NCBI RefSeq assembly: GCF_014638845.1
Contig: NZ_BMFP01000002.1
Location: forward strand, 674,053-738,052
Source of the DNA: Pontibacter amylolyticus
Lineage (GTDB): Bacteria > Bacteroidota > Bacteroidia > Cytophagales > Hymenobacteraceae
Direction of reading: 5' to 3'
DNA: 64,000 nt
Part shown: in pieces, positions 1 through 9,764 of the stretch
Position numbering within the stretch: position 1 is the first letter of the stretch
Layout: the number at the start of each line of letters is the position of its first letter
Position numbers and translations under genes: made by a program
The notes under the pieces: model-generated
Seen by the model: the letters and a program-made list of their open reading frames with translations, nothing else
Database searches by the model: none
Told to the model about the DNA's origin: nothing

Positions 1-1121
1 CGATCGACTCTATGATTCCGATCGGCCGTGGCCAGCGTGAGCTGATCATCGGTGACCGTCAGACAGGTAAGTCTGCCGTTGCGATTGACACCATCCTGAA
101 CCAGCGCGAGTTCTTCGAAAAAGGACAGCCCGTGTTCTGTATATATGTTGCCGTAGGTCAGAAAGCATCTACAGTAGCCCAGGTTGTAAAGTCACTGACT
201 GAAGGTGGCGCGATGGATTACACAGTGGTTGTTTCGGCTTCTGCTTCTGATCCGGCTCCAATGCAGTTCTTTGCTCCGTTTACTGGTGCGGCTATCGGTG
301 AGTTCTTCCGCGATACCGGCCGTCCTGCCCTGGTTGTTTATGACGACCTTTCCAAGCAGGCCGTGGCTTACCGCGAAGTGTCTCTGCTGCTGCGTCGTCC
401 TCCAGGGCGTGAAGCTTATCCTGGTGACGTATTCTACCTGCACTCCCGTCTTCTGGAGCGTGCCGCTAAGGTAAACGCTTCTGACGAGATCGCTCGTAAC
501 ATGAACGACTTGCCAGACTCTATCAAGCACCTCGTGAAGGGTGGCGGTTCTTTGACTGCCCTTCCAATCATCGAGACGCAGGCTGGTGACGTTTCCGCCT
601 ATATCCCAACGAACGTAATTTCAATTACTGACGGTCAGATCTTCCTCGAGACGAACCTTTTCAACTCAGGTATCCGTCCTGCGATCAACGTAGGTATCTC
701 TGTATCGCGTGTGGGTGGTAACGCTCAGATCAAGGCGATGAAGAAAGTATCTGGTACGCTGAAGCTTGACCAGGCGCAGTTCCGTGAACTGGAAGCGTTT
801 GCGAAATTCGGTTCTGACCTGGATGCTGCGACTAAGCTGACAATCGAGCGTGGTCGTCGTAACCTTGAGATCCTGAAGCAGCCACAGTTCTCTCCGGTAT
901 CCGTTGCTGAGCAGGTAGCCATTATCTACTGCGCTACAAACGGTCTGTTGGACAACGTGCCTGTGAACGAAGTTAGAACGTTCGAGAAAGACTTCCTGCG
1001 CACCATGCGTGCCCAGCACCAGGACACCCTGAACGCGCTGCTGGCTGGAAAGCTGGACGACGAGACGACAGGTGTTATCAAGCAGGTGGCCAGAGAGCTT
1101 TCTGCCCGTTACAAAAAGTAA
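1..1121 (+). CDS. atpA: F1Fo ATP synthase subunit alpha (5' truncated by window edge)
   Basis: Non-catalytic nucleotide-binding subunit of the F1 head, at the cytoplasmic face of the inner membrane. The reading frame is open to the first bases of the window (…[12 protein letters not shown]), so the N-terminal roughly 30% lies outside. The fragment has the Walker A motif GDRQTGKS about residue 15-22 counted from the first visible Met, the Walker B strand ALVVYDD, and the alpha/beta signature [11 protein letters not shown], whose Arg is the arginine finger reaching the catalytic site on beta. It ends in SARYKK as expected for the family. atpG follows after 69 bases on the same strand, matching the usual alpha-gamma order; no beta/epsilon genes (atpDC) follow, which in many Bacteroidota sit elsewhere. 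No GGTATA word occurs in it, unlike most genes here. Confidence 0.98.
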   Translation, partial: IDSMIPIGRGQRELIIGDRQTGKSAVAIDTILNQREFFEKGQPVFCIYVAVGQKASTVAQVVKSLTEGGAMDYTVVVSASASDPAPMQFFAPFTGAAIGEFFRDTGRPALVVYDDLSKQAVAYREVSLLLRRPPGREAYPGDVFYLHSRLLERAAKVNASDEIARNMNDLPDSIKHLVKGGGSLTALPIIETQAGDVSAYIPTNVISITDGQIFLETNLFNSGIRPAINVGISVSRVGGNAQIKAMKKVSGTLKLDQAQFRELEAFAKFGSDLDAATKLTIERGRRNLEILKQPQFSPVSVAEQVAIIYCATNGLLDNVPVNEVRTFEKDFLRTMRAQHQDTLNALLAGKLDDETTGVIKQVARELSARYKK

Positions 1122-1190
1122 TAGTTGGTTATAAGTTAGAGACTGCTGGTTAAAAGCGGTCTCTAACTTTATGCTCATATCATACATAAT

Positions 1191-2078
1191 ATGGCAAGTT
1201 TAAAAGAGGTTAGAGGCCGCATTACATCTGTATCGTCTACGCAGCAGATCACCAAAGCCATGAAAATGGTGGCGGCTGCCAAGTTGAGACGTGCTCAAGA
1301 CAACATTCTGCGTATGCGTCCTTATGCGCAGCGTCTGAGTGGCATCCTGGCCAACCTGTCTCAACTGACAGAAGGCTCTGTGTCGAACATTTACTCTGAA
1401 AAGCGTGAAGCGAACAGGGTACTTGTGATCGCGGTGACGTCTGATCGTGGTTTGGCGGGTGCTTTTAACTCAAATATCATTAAAGCAGCCAATGTACTGG
1501 CACAAGGCAAGTACCGCAGCCAGTATGAGGCCGGTAACCTTACCTTCCTGACGATTGGCCGTAAAGGTGCTGAGGCTCTGAGCAAGCGTGGTTATAAAGT
1601 GATTGGTGACTACACCGGCACATTCGCAAACCTTTCTTTTGACACCGTACGCGTTGCAGCGGAGCGTGCCATGGATGGTTTCATAGCCCGTGAGTTCGAT
1701 CAGGTGGACATCATCTACAACGAGTTCAAGAACGTGGCGACGCAGATTGTGCGCACGGAGCAGTTTTTACCTATCGAGGATAAGCCAGTAGAGGAAACTG
1801 CCAACAGCATGGTATCTGACTATACCTTTGAGCCTTCAAAAGAGCAGATCATCGAGGAGCTTATACCGAAGTCGCTCAAGATTCAGGTATACAAAGCGGT
1901 GCTGGAGTCGAATGCCTCCGAGCACGGTGCCCGAATGACTGCCATGGACAAGGCGACAGAAAACGCAGGTGAACTGCTGAAAGAACTGAAGCTTACCTAC
2001 AACAGGACGCGTCAGGCGGCCATCACGAAGGAGATTCTCGAGATCGTGGGTGGTGCAGAGGCGCTTGCTGCAAAATAA
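1191..2078 (+). CDS. atpG: F1Fo ATP synthase subunit gamma
   Basis: Central rotor shaft of F1, coupling proton flow through Fo to ATP synthesis. 295 residues, normal for the family. The N-terminal helix carries the conserved block with [20 protein letters not shown] (residues about 17-36), and the C-terminal helix carries MTAMDKATENAGELL and the gamma signature ITKEILEIVGGAEAL; these two helices form the coiled-coil shaft. The ATG at 1191 gives the family-standard start MASLKEVRGRI. It lies 69 bases behind atpA and is closed by a strong rho-independent terminator 25 bases after its stop, so it is the last gene of the ATP synthase transcript. Confidence 0.98.
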   Translation: MASLKEVRGRITSVSSTQQITKAMKMVAAAKLRRAQDNILRMRPYAQRLSGILANLSQLTEGSVSNIYSEKREANRVLVIAVTSDRGLAGAFNSNIIKAANVLAQGKYRSQYEAGNLTFLTIGRKGAEALSKRGYKVIGDYTGTFANLSFDTVRVAAERAMDGFIAREFDQVDIIYNEFKNVATQIVRTEQFLPIEDKPVEETANSMVSDYTFEPSKEQIIEELIPKSLKIQVYKAVLESNASEHGARMTAMDKATENAGELLKELKLTYNRTRQAAITKEILEIVGGAEALAAK

Positions 2079-2102
2079 ATTGAATTACCAGATAGAAAAG
2101 CA

Positions 2103-2134
2103 ACGCCCATCACACCTGGTGGGCGTTTTTTTTT
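2103..2134 (+). terminator. Rho-independent terminator of atpAG
   Basis: Ten-base-pair hairpin ACGCCCATCA / TGGTGGGCGT (one G-T wobble) with loop CACC, followed by a run of eight or more T. It sits 24 bases after the atpG stop and separates the ATP synthase operon from the phosphatase gene. Confidence 0.9.
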
Positions 2135-2218
2135 GGGGATATAATACAGTGTGTTATATTTTTGTTAAAACATCGAGTACGGGTAAGTATGCTAGCCGGT
2201 TAGTCGGGAAGTGTTGCC

Positions 2219-2226
2219 TATATTTG
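2219..2226 (+). promoter_or_regulatory. Bacteroidota-type -7 element upstream of the phosphatase gene
   Basis: TATATTTG fits the Bacteroidota -7 consensus TAnnTTTG and lies 20 bases before the ATG at 2247, giving a short leader. No clear -33 TTG is seen 19-21 bases upstream, so the call rests on the -7 box and the position alone. Confidence 0.35.
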
Positions 2227-2246
2227 AGAAACTCAACAACAAACAC

Positions 2247-3959
2247 ATGAAGTTAAGCGGTTTTAGATCCGGCATTCAGACTTTAGTTGCAGCAGTACTA
2301 TTAATTGCTGTGCAGGCTTGTACTACAACTAATACTGGCAACAGCCCGAGCGTAGCAAAAGAACAGGTAAACCAGTTTGTGACAGGCGTAGAAAGTCGGC
2401 CGAAGCTGGTAGTGGGTATCGTGGTGGATCAGATGCGCTACGACTTTCTGTACCGCTACTGGGATAAGTATAGCGAGGGCGGGTTTAAAAGACTGGTCAG
2501 ACAGGGTTTCAACTTCAAGAACAACCAGTATAGTTATGTGCCAACGTATACCGGTCCGGGACACGCGTCCGTTTATACCGGTAGCGTACCTGCCTTAAAC
2601 GGTATTATCGGAAATAACTGGTATGACCGCACCACAGGCAAGTCAGTGTATTGTGTGGAAGACAAGACCGTGAAAACGGTAGGCAGCACCTCGGATGCCG
2701 GCCTGATGTCGCCGCGGAACCTGCTCACGACCACGATCACAGACGAGCTGCGCCTTTCCAACAACATGCAGTCCAAAGTGATCGGTATAGCCCTGAAAGA
2801 CAGAGGCTCGATCTTGCCAGCCGGCCATACCGCCAATGGCGCCTTCTGGTTCGATTCACCCTCCGGAAACTGGATCACTAGCACGTTTTACGCGAACAGC
2901 CTCCCAAACTGGGTACAGGAGTTCAACAACCAAAAGTATCCGGACAAGCTGCTGGGAGAGGTATGGAACACGCTCCTGCCCATTGAGCAGTACACCGAAA
3001 GCACAGCAGACGACATGCCCTGGGAGCGTGCGCTGCCAGGCGAAGAAAAACCCGTGTTTCCGCACAACATCCCTGCCCTCCGTGGCAAAGATTATGAATT
3101 GATCCGCTCCATACCTGCCGGCAACACTTTAACAACAGAGTTTGCCAAAGCAGCCCTGCGCGGTGAGAACCTGGGCAAGGGGAAGCATACTGATTTCCTG
3201 GCGCTGAGCTACTCTACCCCCGACTATACCGGTCACTCATTCGGCCCCAACTCAATTGAAGTGCAGGATGTATACCTGCGCCTCGACCGTGAGATCGAAG
3301 AACTGATCAACCTGCTGGAAAAGGAAATCGGCAAAGACAACATCCTGATCTTCCTGACGGCAGACCACGGTGCGGCACATGTGCCATCTTATATGGAGTC
3401 GCTGAAGATACCGGCAGGCACAGCCAACTCCGGCGTGATGCGCGACTCGCTGGAGCAGCACCTGAACAAAACGTTGGGCAAAGGCCGTTGGGTAGAACGC
3501 TACACCAATCAGCAGGTATACCTGGACCACAGAACGATTGAGGCCAGAAAGCTGAAGAGAGCAGATGTGCGGGAAGCGGTGGCCAACTATGTGATGCGCT
3601 TTGAAGGCGTGGCAAGAGCCATTCCGGCTGAGGCGGTACAGCGTGTAGGTGCGTCTGGCGGACTGATGGCGCGTGTGGAGAGCGGCTACAATGCCCAGCG
3701 CTCCGGCGATGTGGTGGTGGTGCTGCAGCCAGGCTGGTTCGAAGGCTACGGAAGCGGCCCGCAGAAAGGAACCACGCACGGCTCGCACAGCAACTACGAC
3801 ACGCACGTGCCGCTGGTATGGTATGGCTGGAAAGTGAAGCCGGGCGAAAGCTCCGTTGAAACCGCCGTGGCAGATATTGCCCCAACCATCGCCTCTTGGC
3901 TGTACATTCAGGAGCCAAACGGAAGCGTGGGACGCCCCTTGCAAGAATTAATGAAGTAA
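2247..3959 (+). CDS. pafA: PafA-like alkaline phosphatase lipoprotein
   Basis: Alkaline phosphatase superfamily enzyme of the PafA type (phosphate monoester hydrolysis outside the cytoplasm, phosphate scavenging). Starting at 2247 gives a clean lipoprotein signal, hydrophobic segment then AVQAC with Cys25 as lipidation site; an in-frame start at 2211 would add 12 residues in front and is unlikely. Metal ligand motif VVDQMRYD (Asp61), nucleophile Thr in YTGPGHAS (about Thr102), and the metal-binding LTADHGAAH around residue 375 are all present; near the end [16 protein letters not shown] matches the last His/Asp metal ligands. 570 residues, normal for PafA. It stands alone between terminators of atpG and ppa, 47 bases before ppa; whether it responds to phosphate cannot be told from the sequence. 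Family is certain, the exact substrate is not. Confidence 0.9.
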   Translation: MKLSGFRSGIQTLVAAVLLIAVQACTTTNTGNSPSVAKEQVNQFVTGVESRPKLVVGIVVDQMRYDFLYRYWDKYSEGGFKRLVRQGFNFKNNQYSYVPTYTGPGHASVYTGSVPALNGIIGNNWYDRTTGKSVYCVEDKTVKTVGSTSDAGLMSPRNLLTTTITDELRLSNNMQSKVIGIALKDRGSILPAGHTANGAFWFDSPSGNWITSTFYANSLPNWVQEFNNQKYPDKLLGEVWNTLLPIEQYTESTADDMPWERALPGEEKPVFPHNIPALRGKDYELIRSIPAGNTLTTEFAKAALRGENLGKGKHTDFLALSYSTPDYTGHSFGPNSIEVQDVYLRLDREIEELINLLEKEIGKDNILIFLTADHGAAHVPSYMESLKIPAGTANSGVMRDSLEQHLNKTLGKGRWVERYTNQQVYLDHRTIEARKLKRADVREAVANYVMRFEGVARAIPAEAVQRVGASGGLMARVESGYNAQRSGDVVVVLQPGWFEGYGSGPQKGTTHGSHSNYDTHVPLVWYGWKVKPGESSVETAVADIAPTIASWLYIQEPNGSVGRPLQELMK

Positions 3960-4006
3960 CAATACCTGTCGGGACAATTGGTTGCGACGATTTTAAGAAA
4001 GATTAT

Positions 4007-4579
4007 ATGATGGAGAATTTAGAAAAGAATAACCCGTGGCACAGCGTGAGCTACGGCGAGGAGGCCCCGGCAGTCGTTACTGCTATCATTGAAATTCCAA
4101 AGGGTTCGAAAGCAAAGTACGAGTTGGACAAAGAGAGCGGCATGCTGAAACTCGACCGCGTACTTTTCTCATCGGTGAACTACCCTGCCAACTATGGCTT
4201 TATACCTAAGACGTACTGCGACGACAAGGATCCACTGGACATCCTGGTGATCTGCTCGCTGGACGTGGTGCCGATGTGCCTGATCGACGCGAAGGTGATC
4301 GGTGTGATGCGCATGATCGACAACAACGAAGAAGACGACAAGATCATCGCCGTGGCCAACAACGACATGTCGGTACGTCACATCAACGATATTTCTGAGC
4401 TGCCTCCGCACACCCTGCTGGAAATGCGTCGCTTCTTTGAGGACTACAAGAAACTGGAGCACAAAGAAGTGATCGTGGAGCAATTCCTGGGCCGTGAGCC
4501 GGCTTACGAGATCATCCAGGAGAGCATTAGACTGTATGACGCTACCTTTGGCGAAACCGAACCAAAAAGCACAATCTAA
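4007..4579 (+). CDS. ppa: Inorganic pyrophosphatase (family I)
   Basis: Soluble cytoplasmic pyrophosphatase, hydrolysing PPi to two phosphates and pulling biosynthetic reactions forward. The signature [11 protein letters not shown] (D-x-D-P-x-D, Mg2+ ligands) and the downstream [13 protein letters not shown] block are present. The frame is open back to 3896 but the codons before 4007 overlap the preceding gene's 3' end and read as junk; ATG ATG at 4007/4010 gives [21 protein letters not shown], a normal start for Bacteroidota enzymes, and a 190-residue protein. It starts 47 bases after the phosphatase stop, so the two may share a transcript, which would place pyrophosphate and phosphoester hydrolysis together. 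A good terminator follows. Confidence 0.96.
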   Translation: MMENLEKNNPWHSVSYGEEAPAVVTAIIEIPKGSKAKYELDKESGMLKLDRVLFSSVNYPANYGFIPKTYCDDKDPLDILVICSLDVVPMCLIDAKVIGVMRMIDNNEEDDKIIAVANNDMSVRHINDISELPPHTLLEMRRFFEDYKKLEHKEVIVEQFLGREPAYEIIQESIRLYDATFGETEPKSTI

Positions 4580-4597
4580 ACCTTTACTTTTCCTGTA

Positions 4598-4634
4598 AAG
4601 CCTGATGCGGGGTAAACCTGCGTCAGGCTTTTTT
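4598..4634 (+). terminator. Rho-independent terminator of ppa
   Basis: Eleven-base-pair hairpin AAGCCTGATGC / GCGTCAGGCTT (one wobble) followed by TTTT, 18 bases after the ppa stop. Confidence 0.88.
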
Positions 4635-4691
4635 ATTTACAGCCGGGCGGGGTTTGAAAGCCGTGCCTGAATTGCGAACTTGCAGGTGAGG

Positions 4692-5576
4692 ATGCTAAAA
4701 AAAGAACACAGCGACATAAGACGCCAGCAACCGCTGGCCGATTGGCTTAGAGCAGGTATAGAAGCCTTGCTCTATAGTAGTGTGTTCATTTCGCTGTGCG
4801 CTTTCGGATTAACGGTTGAAACCTACCTGCTTACTGGACTGAAGGTGTCGTTGCCGATGGCGGGCTTTGTCTTTCTGGCGACGCTCTTTACCTACAACAC
4901 CAGCAGTTTGCAGCGCATGTGGCGTGGCTGGTGGGCGGGCAAAGAAGACCAGCCCTGGAGCATCCGGCATCAACGGGAACTGGCAGTGTTGGCTTTGCTT
5001 AGCCTGGCAGGAGCTGTTATGCTGTTCTTTCTCTACGAACTGCGGATCAATCTGTGGTTTGTGCTGGCCCTTGCGCTGATCTCGGTGGGCTATACCGTGC
5101 CGCTGGCAAGCAGCCGCCTCAAACCATTCCGGAGTGTGCCCTTGCTGAAAGTGTTCCTGATCGCGCTGGTCTGGTCGGCCGTCACCGTGCTGTTTCCTTT
5201 GATTGATGCTGCCGTTGCGTTAGACAGCTCCGTGATGCTGATCTGGCTACGGCGCTTCCTGTTTATCCTGGCGCTGGCCCTGCTGTTCGACATCCGCGAC
5301 TATACATACGACCGCCGCACCCGCACCCTTACCTTCCCTGGCTTGCTGGGCGAGAATTATACCCGGCTCCTGTCGCAGGGGCTGCTGTTGCTATACCTGT
5401 TGCTGGTGTTGCTGACGGAAGAGGGCGCTGTTCTGGTCAGCTTAGTGAGCGCTGCTCTGGTGGCTGGCCTGATCGTGTGGAATGCTACGGAAGAAAAGCC
5501 CCGCATCTACTATGCGCTGCTGGCCGACGGCGCCATGCTGGTGCATTTTGCGTTCGTATACCTGGCCGTCAGCTAA
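4692..5576 (+). CDS. UbiA-like polytopic membrane protein
   Basis: 294-residue inner-membrane protein with about eight hydrophobic segments. Residues 199-207 read FDIRDYTYD followed by RRTRTLTFPGLLG, resembling the second Asp-rich motif (DxxxD…T.p..lG) of UbiA prenyltransferases. The first motif (NDxxDxxxD), expected after the second membrane segment, is replaced by FTYNTSSLQR, so classical Mg-diphosphate binding is doubtful and the substrate is unknown. ATG at 4692 is chosen over a TTG at 4680 because AGGTGAGG just before it can act as ribosome binding site. The stop overlaps the convergent nnr stop by four bases. It may be a divergent prenyltransferase or a retired one. Confidence 0.7.
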   Translation: MLKKEHSDIRRQQPLADWLRAGIEALLYSSVFISLCAFGLTVETYLLTGLKVSLPMAGFVFLATLFTYNTSSLQRMWRGWWAGKEDQPWSIRHQRELAVLALLSLAGAVMLFFLYELRINLWFVLALALISVGYTVPLASSRLKPFRSVPLLKVFLIALVWSAVTVLFPLIDAAVALDSSVMLIWLRRFLFILALALLFDIRDYTYDRRTRTLTFPGLLGENYTRLLSQGLLLLYLLLVLLTEEGAVLVSLVSAALVAGLIVWNATEEKPRIYYALLADGAMLVHFAFVYLAVS

Positions 5577-7084
5577 GAGCGACGCAGCTGCTGAAAAGCC
5601 TGTGGCAAGTGCTGTATCACATCCGAGGCGATCAGCGCGATCTCTCCCACCGTTCCTTTGGCCAGATCTCCGGCGAGTCCGTGCAGGTATACGCCCAGCA
5701 GGCAAGCTTCTTTTAAGGTATAGCCCTGGGCTACCAGGGCTGTCAGAATGCCAGTGAGCACATCGCCTGTGCCGCCTGTGGCCATCCCTGCATTGCCCGT
5801 CGTGTTGAAGTAAATGTCTCCTTCCGGCGTGGCGATGGCTGAATGACTTCCTTTGAGCACCATGTAGCATTGGTATACCCGGCAGAATTCCCGCAGTTCC
5901 TCCAGCCTTTCGTATTCATTGTTGCTTTTGCAGACCAGCCGCTCAAACTCTTTGGGGTGCGGTGTGAAGATAACCTTGCCTTTGGGGAGTTGGGCTTTGA
6001 GCTTTTCGCTGCTGGCAATCAGGTTGATGGCGTCGGCATCGATAACGAGCGGCAGATCGGTGGTGGCCAGCAGCTGGCCGAGCAGCGTTTTGGTGAGTCG
6101 CTCGGTGCCGATGCCCGGGCCTATACCGATGGCGTCGTATTTCTCCATGCTCTCCAGTAGCCTGGACAGGTGCTTGCGGTTGTTGTCAGGTATGAGCATC
6201 GCCTCGGGCACAGCCGTTTGCAGCACGTCGTAGCCAATGGCAGGCGTCTGCACGGTGAGCAGACCCACACCGCCGCGCAAACAAGCCCTGGCCGCAAGCA
6301 CCGCCGCCCCCATTTTGCCATAGCCACCGCAAAGCAGCAGCGCGTGCCCGTAAGTGCCTTTGTGCGAAAACTTGGTACGCGGCTTGAGCAGCCCCTGCAT
6401 CTCTTTCTGCGTCACATACTGGAAGTTCGACTTTGCCTCTGCCAGGTATGCCGGGCTCAGACCAATGGGTACGGTATGCCATTCGCCCACGTACTGCTCG
6501 TGCTGGGGCAGAAAGAAAGCAAGCTTGGGCAGCTCGAAGCTCACCGTATGATGCGCTTGTACAATGGCTCCCTCAGCAGGCGTTTGCTTGTCCGTGTACA
6601 AACCCGAGGGGATATCGATGGCGACGGTGCAGGGGCTGTATTCGTTGAGCCAGTTGATCACATCGGCATAGAGTCCGGTGACAGGTCTGGAGAGGCCGGT
6701 GCCGAACAGGGCGTCGATCACGCAGGCTTTGTCAGGTATAGCGAGCAGATGGTCTTTGCTCGTGATGTCGTGTGGGGGTACCTCGTGTGGCAGGCGCTCC
6801 AGGTTGAGCTGAAAATCCGGGGAGGTCTGGCCGCCGTCGTTGACCAGGTATAGCTGCACATCGAAAAGGCGCTGGTGCAGCAACCGGGCCACTGCCAGCC
6901 CGTCGCCGCCGTTGTTGCCGGGCCCGCTAAAGATACAGACCGGGCATTCCGGCGTGAACTTGTTCTCAAACCAACCCACAAAGGCCCGTGCGGCCCGTTC
7001 CATCAATTCTTCCGAAGCAATTTTTTCCTCGCTGATGGTCTGCGCATCAGCTTCGCGGGTTTGTGGAGCGGATAGGATTTTCAT
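5573..7084 (-). CDS. nnr: Bifunctional NAD(P)HX epimerase / ADP-dependent NAD(P)HX dehydratase
   Basis: Repairs hydrated NAD(P)H: the N-terminal YjeF_N domain (about 1-215) epimerises R- and S-NAD(P)HX, and the C-terminal ribokinase-like CARKD domain (about 230-500) dehydrates the S form using ADP. Seen: FSGPGNNGGDGLAVARLL at about 52-69 in the first domain, and NAGMATGGTGDVLTG near residue 435 in the second, the phosphate-binding end of the kinase fold. 503 residues, the full fused length. ATG at 7084 gives MKILSAPQTREAD, the family start. It is convergent with the UbiA-like gene (4-base overlap), and its upstream side holds an array of GGTATAG words. Confidence 0.95.
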   Translation of the reverse strand: MKILSAPQTREADAQTISEEKIASEELMERAARAFVGWFENKFTPECPVCIFSGPGNNGGDGLAVARLLHQRLFDVQLYLVNDGGQTSPDFQLNLERLPHEVPPHDITSKDHLLAIPDKACVIDALFGTGLSRPVTGLYADVINWLNEYSPCTVAIDIPSGLYTDKQTPAEGAIVQAHHTVSFELPKLAFFLPQHEQYVGEWHTVPIGLSPAYLAEAKSNFQYVTQKEMQGLLKPRTKFSHKGTYGHALLLCGGYGKMGAAVLAARACLRGGVGLLTVQTPAIGYDVLQTAVPEAMLIPDNNRKHLSRLLESMEKYDAIGIGPGIGTERLTKTLLGQLLATTDLPLVIDADAINLIASSEKLKAQLPKGKVIFTPHPKEFERLVCKSNNEYERLEELREFCRVYQCYMVLKGSHSAIATPEGDIYFNTTGNAGMATGGTGDVLTGILTALVAQGYTLKEACLLGVYLHGLAGDLAKGTVGEIALIASDVIQHLPQAFQQLRRS

Positions 7085-7160
7085 ACGTTGTTTTTATACT
7101 TCTGAAACCTGAGATAGTTGTGCGCATTTTTCAGGCGAACACCCAGTTACACTCCTTTGT

Positions 7161-7232
7161 CAGGTATAGCTACTGTCTTGTGGCAGGTATAGATGAGGTT
7201 CTTGAGGTATAGACGGGTGCTTTCAGGCATAG
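7161..7232. repeat. Short array of CAGGTATAG words
   Basis: Four copies of the recurrent word on the plus strand, CAGGTATAG, CAGGTATAG, GAGGTATAG and the variant CAGGCATAG, with GG at 7163, 7186, 7206 and 7226, so spaced 23, 20 and 20 bases, about two helical turns. They fill the spacer between nnr and the DUF5686 gene. Function unknown. Confidence 0.7.
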
Positions 7233-7267
7233 AACAGGTCAGCGCTTACTTGCGCAAACTCCCTCTG

Positions 7268-9685
7268 TTAAAACGCCAGCGTCGCCGTCAGCTTGATCCG
7301 GAGGTTGTCCTTTCCCCGCGGCAGGGCATAGGGGCCGTAGCGGTAAAAAGCGCCCACCCCGACACCCGAAAAAGCCGAGCTGATGACGTTGTTGAGCATC
7401 AATCCGGACTCAAAAAAGCCTTTTCGCATGTTGGCATACGCCAGGGGCTGCAGCTCAGGTATAGGCTGGCGCAGGTCGCCGAATCCCATGTTCTGCACGA
7501 GCACCAGATCCGGTTTGAAGAGTTTGGTGTTGAGCAGGCGCTTGCCCAGGTCCTGGCGCAGGAACAGCGCCACATAGCGGTCTGAGAAGAACTCATAAGG
7601 ACGCATCGTCTCGAACCCCTCACCGGCATACACCTTGTAGTGAGAGCTGTAGCTGCCGTAGCCATTGTAAAGACTCACAAAAGGTGCCTCACCCTGCACC
7701 CAACCGCTTGCCAGCACAAAGCTGGTTTCGCCGAGGCTGCGCTGCCGGAAGGCCCCTTCCGCACGCAGGTCGACCTTGTTGTAGGTATAGCCATCGCTTT
7801 CCAGGGCGTCGATGCCTTGGGTATACTGGAACCAGAGCACGGGATAACGGCTTGGCATGGGTAGCATGCGGTTGAACAGCTGCATGTACTGCTCGCCGTA
7901 GGCAAAGCGGAAGCCTGCCGTCACCTCGGCCAGGTTAAATTCCGGCATGCCTATACCTGGCTCGGGCGTGAAAAGTGGCAGTGTCGGGCGGCGCTGCTCT
8001 TGCCGTATACCTGCCTGCCACTGCACATAGCGCAGCATGCGCCCGCTCAGGCCGGCGCTTCGCTGGGTGGTATAGTCCAGATTAGGCAAAAGGGCAAGAC
8101 GCAGATCGCGGAGCAGGGCACGCTCCTGAAAAGGCAGGCGACGGCCACCCGGCTCTGCTACATCTTCGGCGTAAGCGGCCGAAAGCGTGAGTTCAGACGG
8201 TTTGTGCAGTTTAACGGCGGCATCAGCCCCGTATTTGTGCTCCTTGTCGCGGAGGCCGTAGCCCCAGTAGCCGCCTACCGTAAAACGCTCCGAAAGCAGG
8301 TTGTTGGTATGGGCACCTATACCTAAACGCAAGCCTTCAAAACGACTTACCTTCAGCAGCCGGTTCAGGTCCAGGCTGATGGGGCCGACAGGCAGCTGCT
8401 TGGCCATCAGGTATTCCATGGTGCGGATGGTGCGGTCGAGCTTTTGCGCCTGGCCCACGCTGTCGAGGCGCTGGTAGGTGGTCTGCTCTTTGAGCGACAG
8501 GGAATCAGGGCGAGACTGCTGCCAGAGTTGCTCTGGTTGTCGCCAGGCATCCGGCCGCTGCTCCAGCGCGATCACCCCAAAATCGCTGCGTTGAAGCGGT
8601 GGCTCCAGGTTGACGTTGGTGATATAGGTACGGATGTGCCCATAGGGCTGGTGGCCCCGCATGTAGATTTGCTGCACGGTGATCTCCACGTCCAGCTCCG
8701 AAGGGAACCACTGCCGGCCGTCTACTTTCACAAACTGCTGCTGCAGCTTCAGGCCGCGCTTGTCATCGGCGTGCGACTCGGCTACCACGTTCTGCACGGC
8801 CCAACCGTCGCTGTTGATGTAAAGGAGTCCTTTCAGTCCGTTGAAATTTTTGCCAGGCTGCGGCGCATACGAGATGATAAAAACGGTATCGGCTCCCACT
8901 ACGGCTGTTTCCTGCAGCACAAAGTCGTAGCGCCGGATGCTGCCATTGCTCAGGGGGCTCAGGTAGCGTTTGCCAAAGAACACGGGCATGTCATCGTACA
9001 CCGAGAACACCCGCGCCTCAGCTGCCACCACGCCAAAACTTGGCTGCCGTAGCCCCGACACCCGGGTGGCCAGAATGGTTTCTTTCGAAAGATTGCTGCC
9101 CAGCTGCGCAAAGTCGGTGATGCTCTCCATCATGAAAAGGTGCTGTTTGGCAAGCAAGTTTCGCATCCGCAGAGCCGACGAATCCTCCTCCGTCATACGC
9201 AGGGTATCGCTCAGGTCGAGGTCGTCGGGGGCGTTGGCCGTCAGGATAAACTTGTTGTAGGTGCGGTAGGTATAGGCCGGAATATTGTCGAGGCGGTGGC
9301 GGTCGCGGTTCTGGTTGGCCAGCCGGATGATGCGGTGTGCCGGGTTAATGCCGGAACGAATCACCACTTCCCGCAGTTGAGCCGCCGAAGGGCGCAGGGT
9401 AATATCGAGTTGTGATACCGAATCAACCGGAATGGTTTGCGGGGTATAGCCCACGTAGCTGAAACGCAGGCTGGTGATTGGTTGGTTATGCTGGAGCTGG
9501 TACTGGCCATTCAGGTTGGAGGTGGTGCCCGTTTCGCCGTTGTTGACCACGATGCTCACGAAGGGCAGCCGTTCACGGGTGTTGGCATCGCGCACCGTGC
9601 CCTGCACCTGGTATACCTGTGCCAGGGCAGTGCTGGCGCCCAGGCACAGGTATAGCAGAACAAGGTAAAGGAAGCGTATTGGCAT
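7268..9685 (-). CDS. Outer-membrane DUF5686 protein with CarboxypepD_reg-like domain
   Basis: 805-residue envelope protein. A signal peptide ends near ALAQ22; residues about 25-105 form a carboxypeptidase-regulatory-like beta domain (VQGTVRDANTRERLPFVSI … GQYQL … FSYVGY), the usual N-terminal plug-side extension of Bacteroidota outer-membrane proteins. The remainder matches DUF5686, with the characteristic NPAHRIIRLANQNRDRHRLDNI and a C-terminal half rich in alternating aromatic and polar strands ending in …KLTATLAF, as in beta-barrels. Members are thought to be barrels of unknown cargo, often seen near TonB systems; none is adjacent here. About 80 bases behind the PAP2 gene, separated by that gene's terminator. 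The family is clear, the role is not. Confidence 0.85.
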   Translation of the reverse strand: MPIRFLYLVLLYLCLGASTALAQVYQVQGTVRDANTRERLPFVSIVVNNGETGTTSNLNGQYQLQHNQPITSLRFSYVGYTPQTIPVDSVSQLDITLRPSAAQLREVVIRSGINPAHRIIRLANQNRDRHRLDNIPAYTYRTYNKFILTANAPDDLDLSDTLRMTEEDSSALRMRNLLAKQHLFMMESITDFAQLGSNLSKETILATRVSGLRQPSFGVVAAEARVFSVYDDMPVFFGKRYLSPLSNGSIRRYDFVLQETAVVGADTVFIISYAPQPGKNFNGLKGLLYINSDGWAVQNVVAESHADDKRGLKLQQQFVKVDGRQWFPSELDVEITVQQIYMRGHQPYGHIRTYITNVNLEPPLQRSDFGVIALEQRPDAWRQPEQLWQQSRPDSLSLKEQTTYQRLDSVGQAQKLDRTIRTMEYLMAKQLPVGPISLDLNRLLKVSRFEGLRLGIGAHTNNLLSERFTVGGYWGYGLRDKEHKYGADAAVKLHKPSELTLSAAYAEDVAEPGGRRLPFQERALLRDLRLALLPNLDYTTQRSAGLSGRMLRYVQWQAGIRQEQRRPTLPLFTPEPGIGMPEFNLAEVTAGFRFAYGEQYMQLFNRMLPMPSRYPVLWFQYTQGIDALESDGYTYNKVDLRAEGAFRQRSLGETSFVLASGWVQGEAPFVSLYNGYGSYSSHYKVYAGEGFETMRPYEFFSDRYVALFLRQDLGKRLLNTKLFKPDLVLVQNMGFGDLRQPIPELQPLAYANMRKGFFESGLMLNNVISSAFSGVGVGAFYRYGPYALPRGKDNLRIKLTATLAF

Positions 9686-9703
9686 AGGGGTAAAGATATA
9701 AAA

Positions 9704-9741
9704 AGATTGGCGCCCTCCGACATAGCAGAAGGCGCCAATCT
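9704..9741 (-). terminator. Terminator of the PAP2 phosphatase gene
   Basis: Perfect eleven-base-pair stem AGATTGGCGCC / GGCGCCAATCT. Read on the minus strand it is followed by TTTTTATA, and it starts 24 bases after the stop at 9765. Confidence 0.85.
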
Positions 9742-9764
9742 ATACCTGTGCGCTGCTTAAAAGG

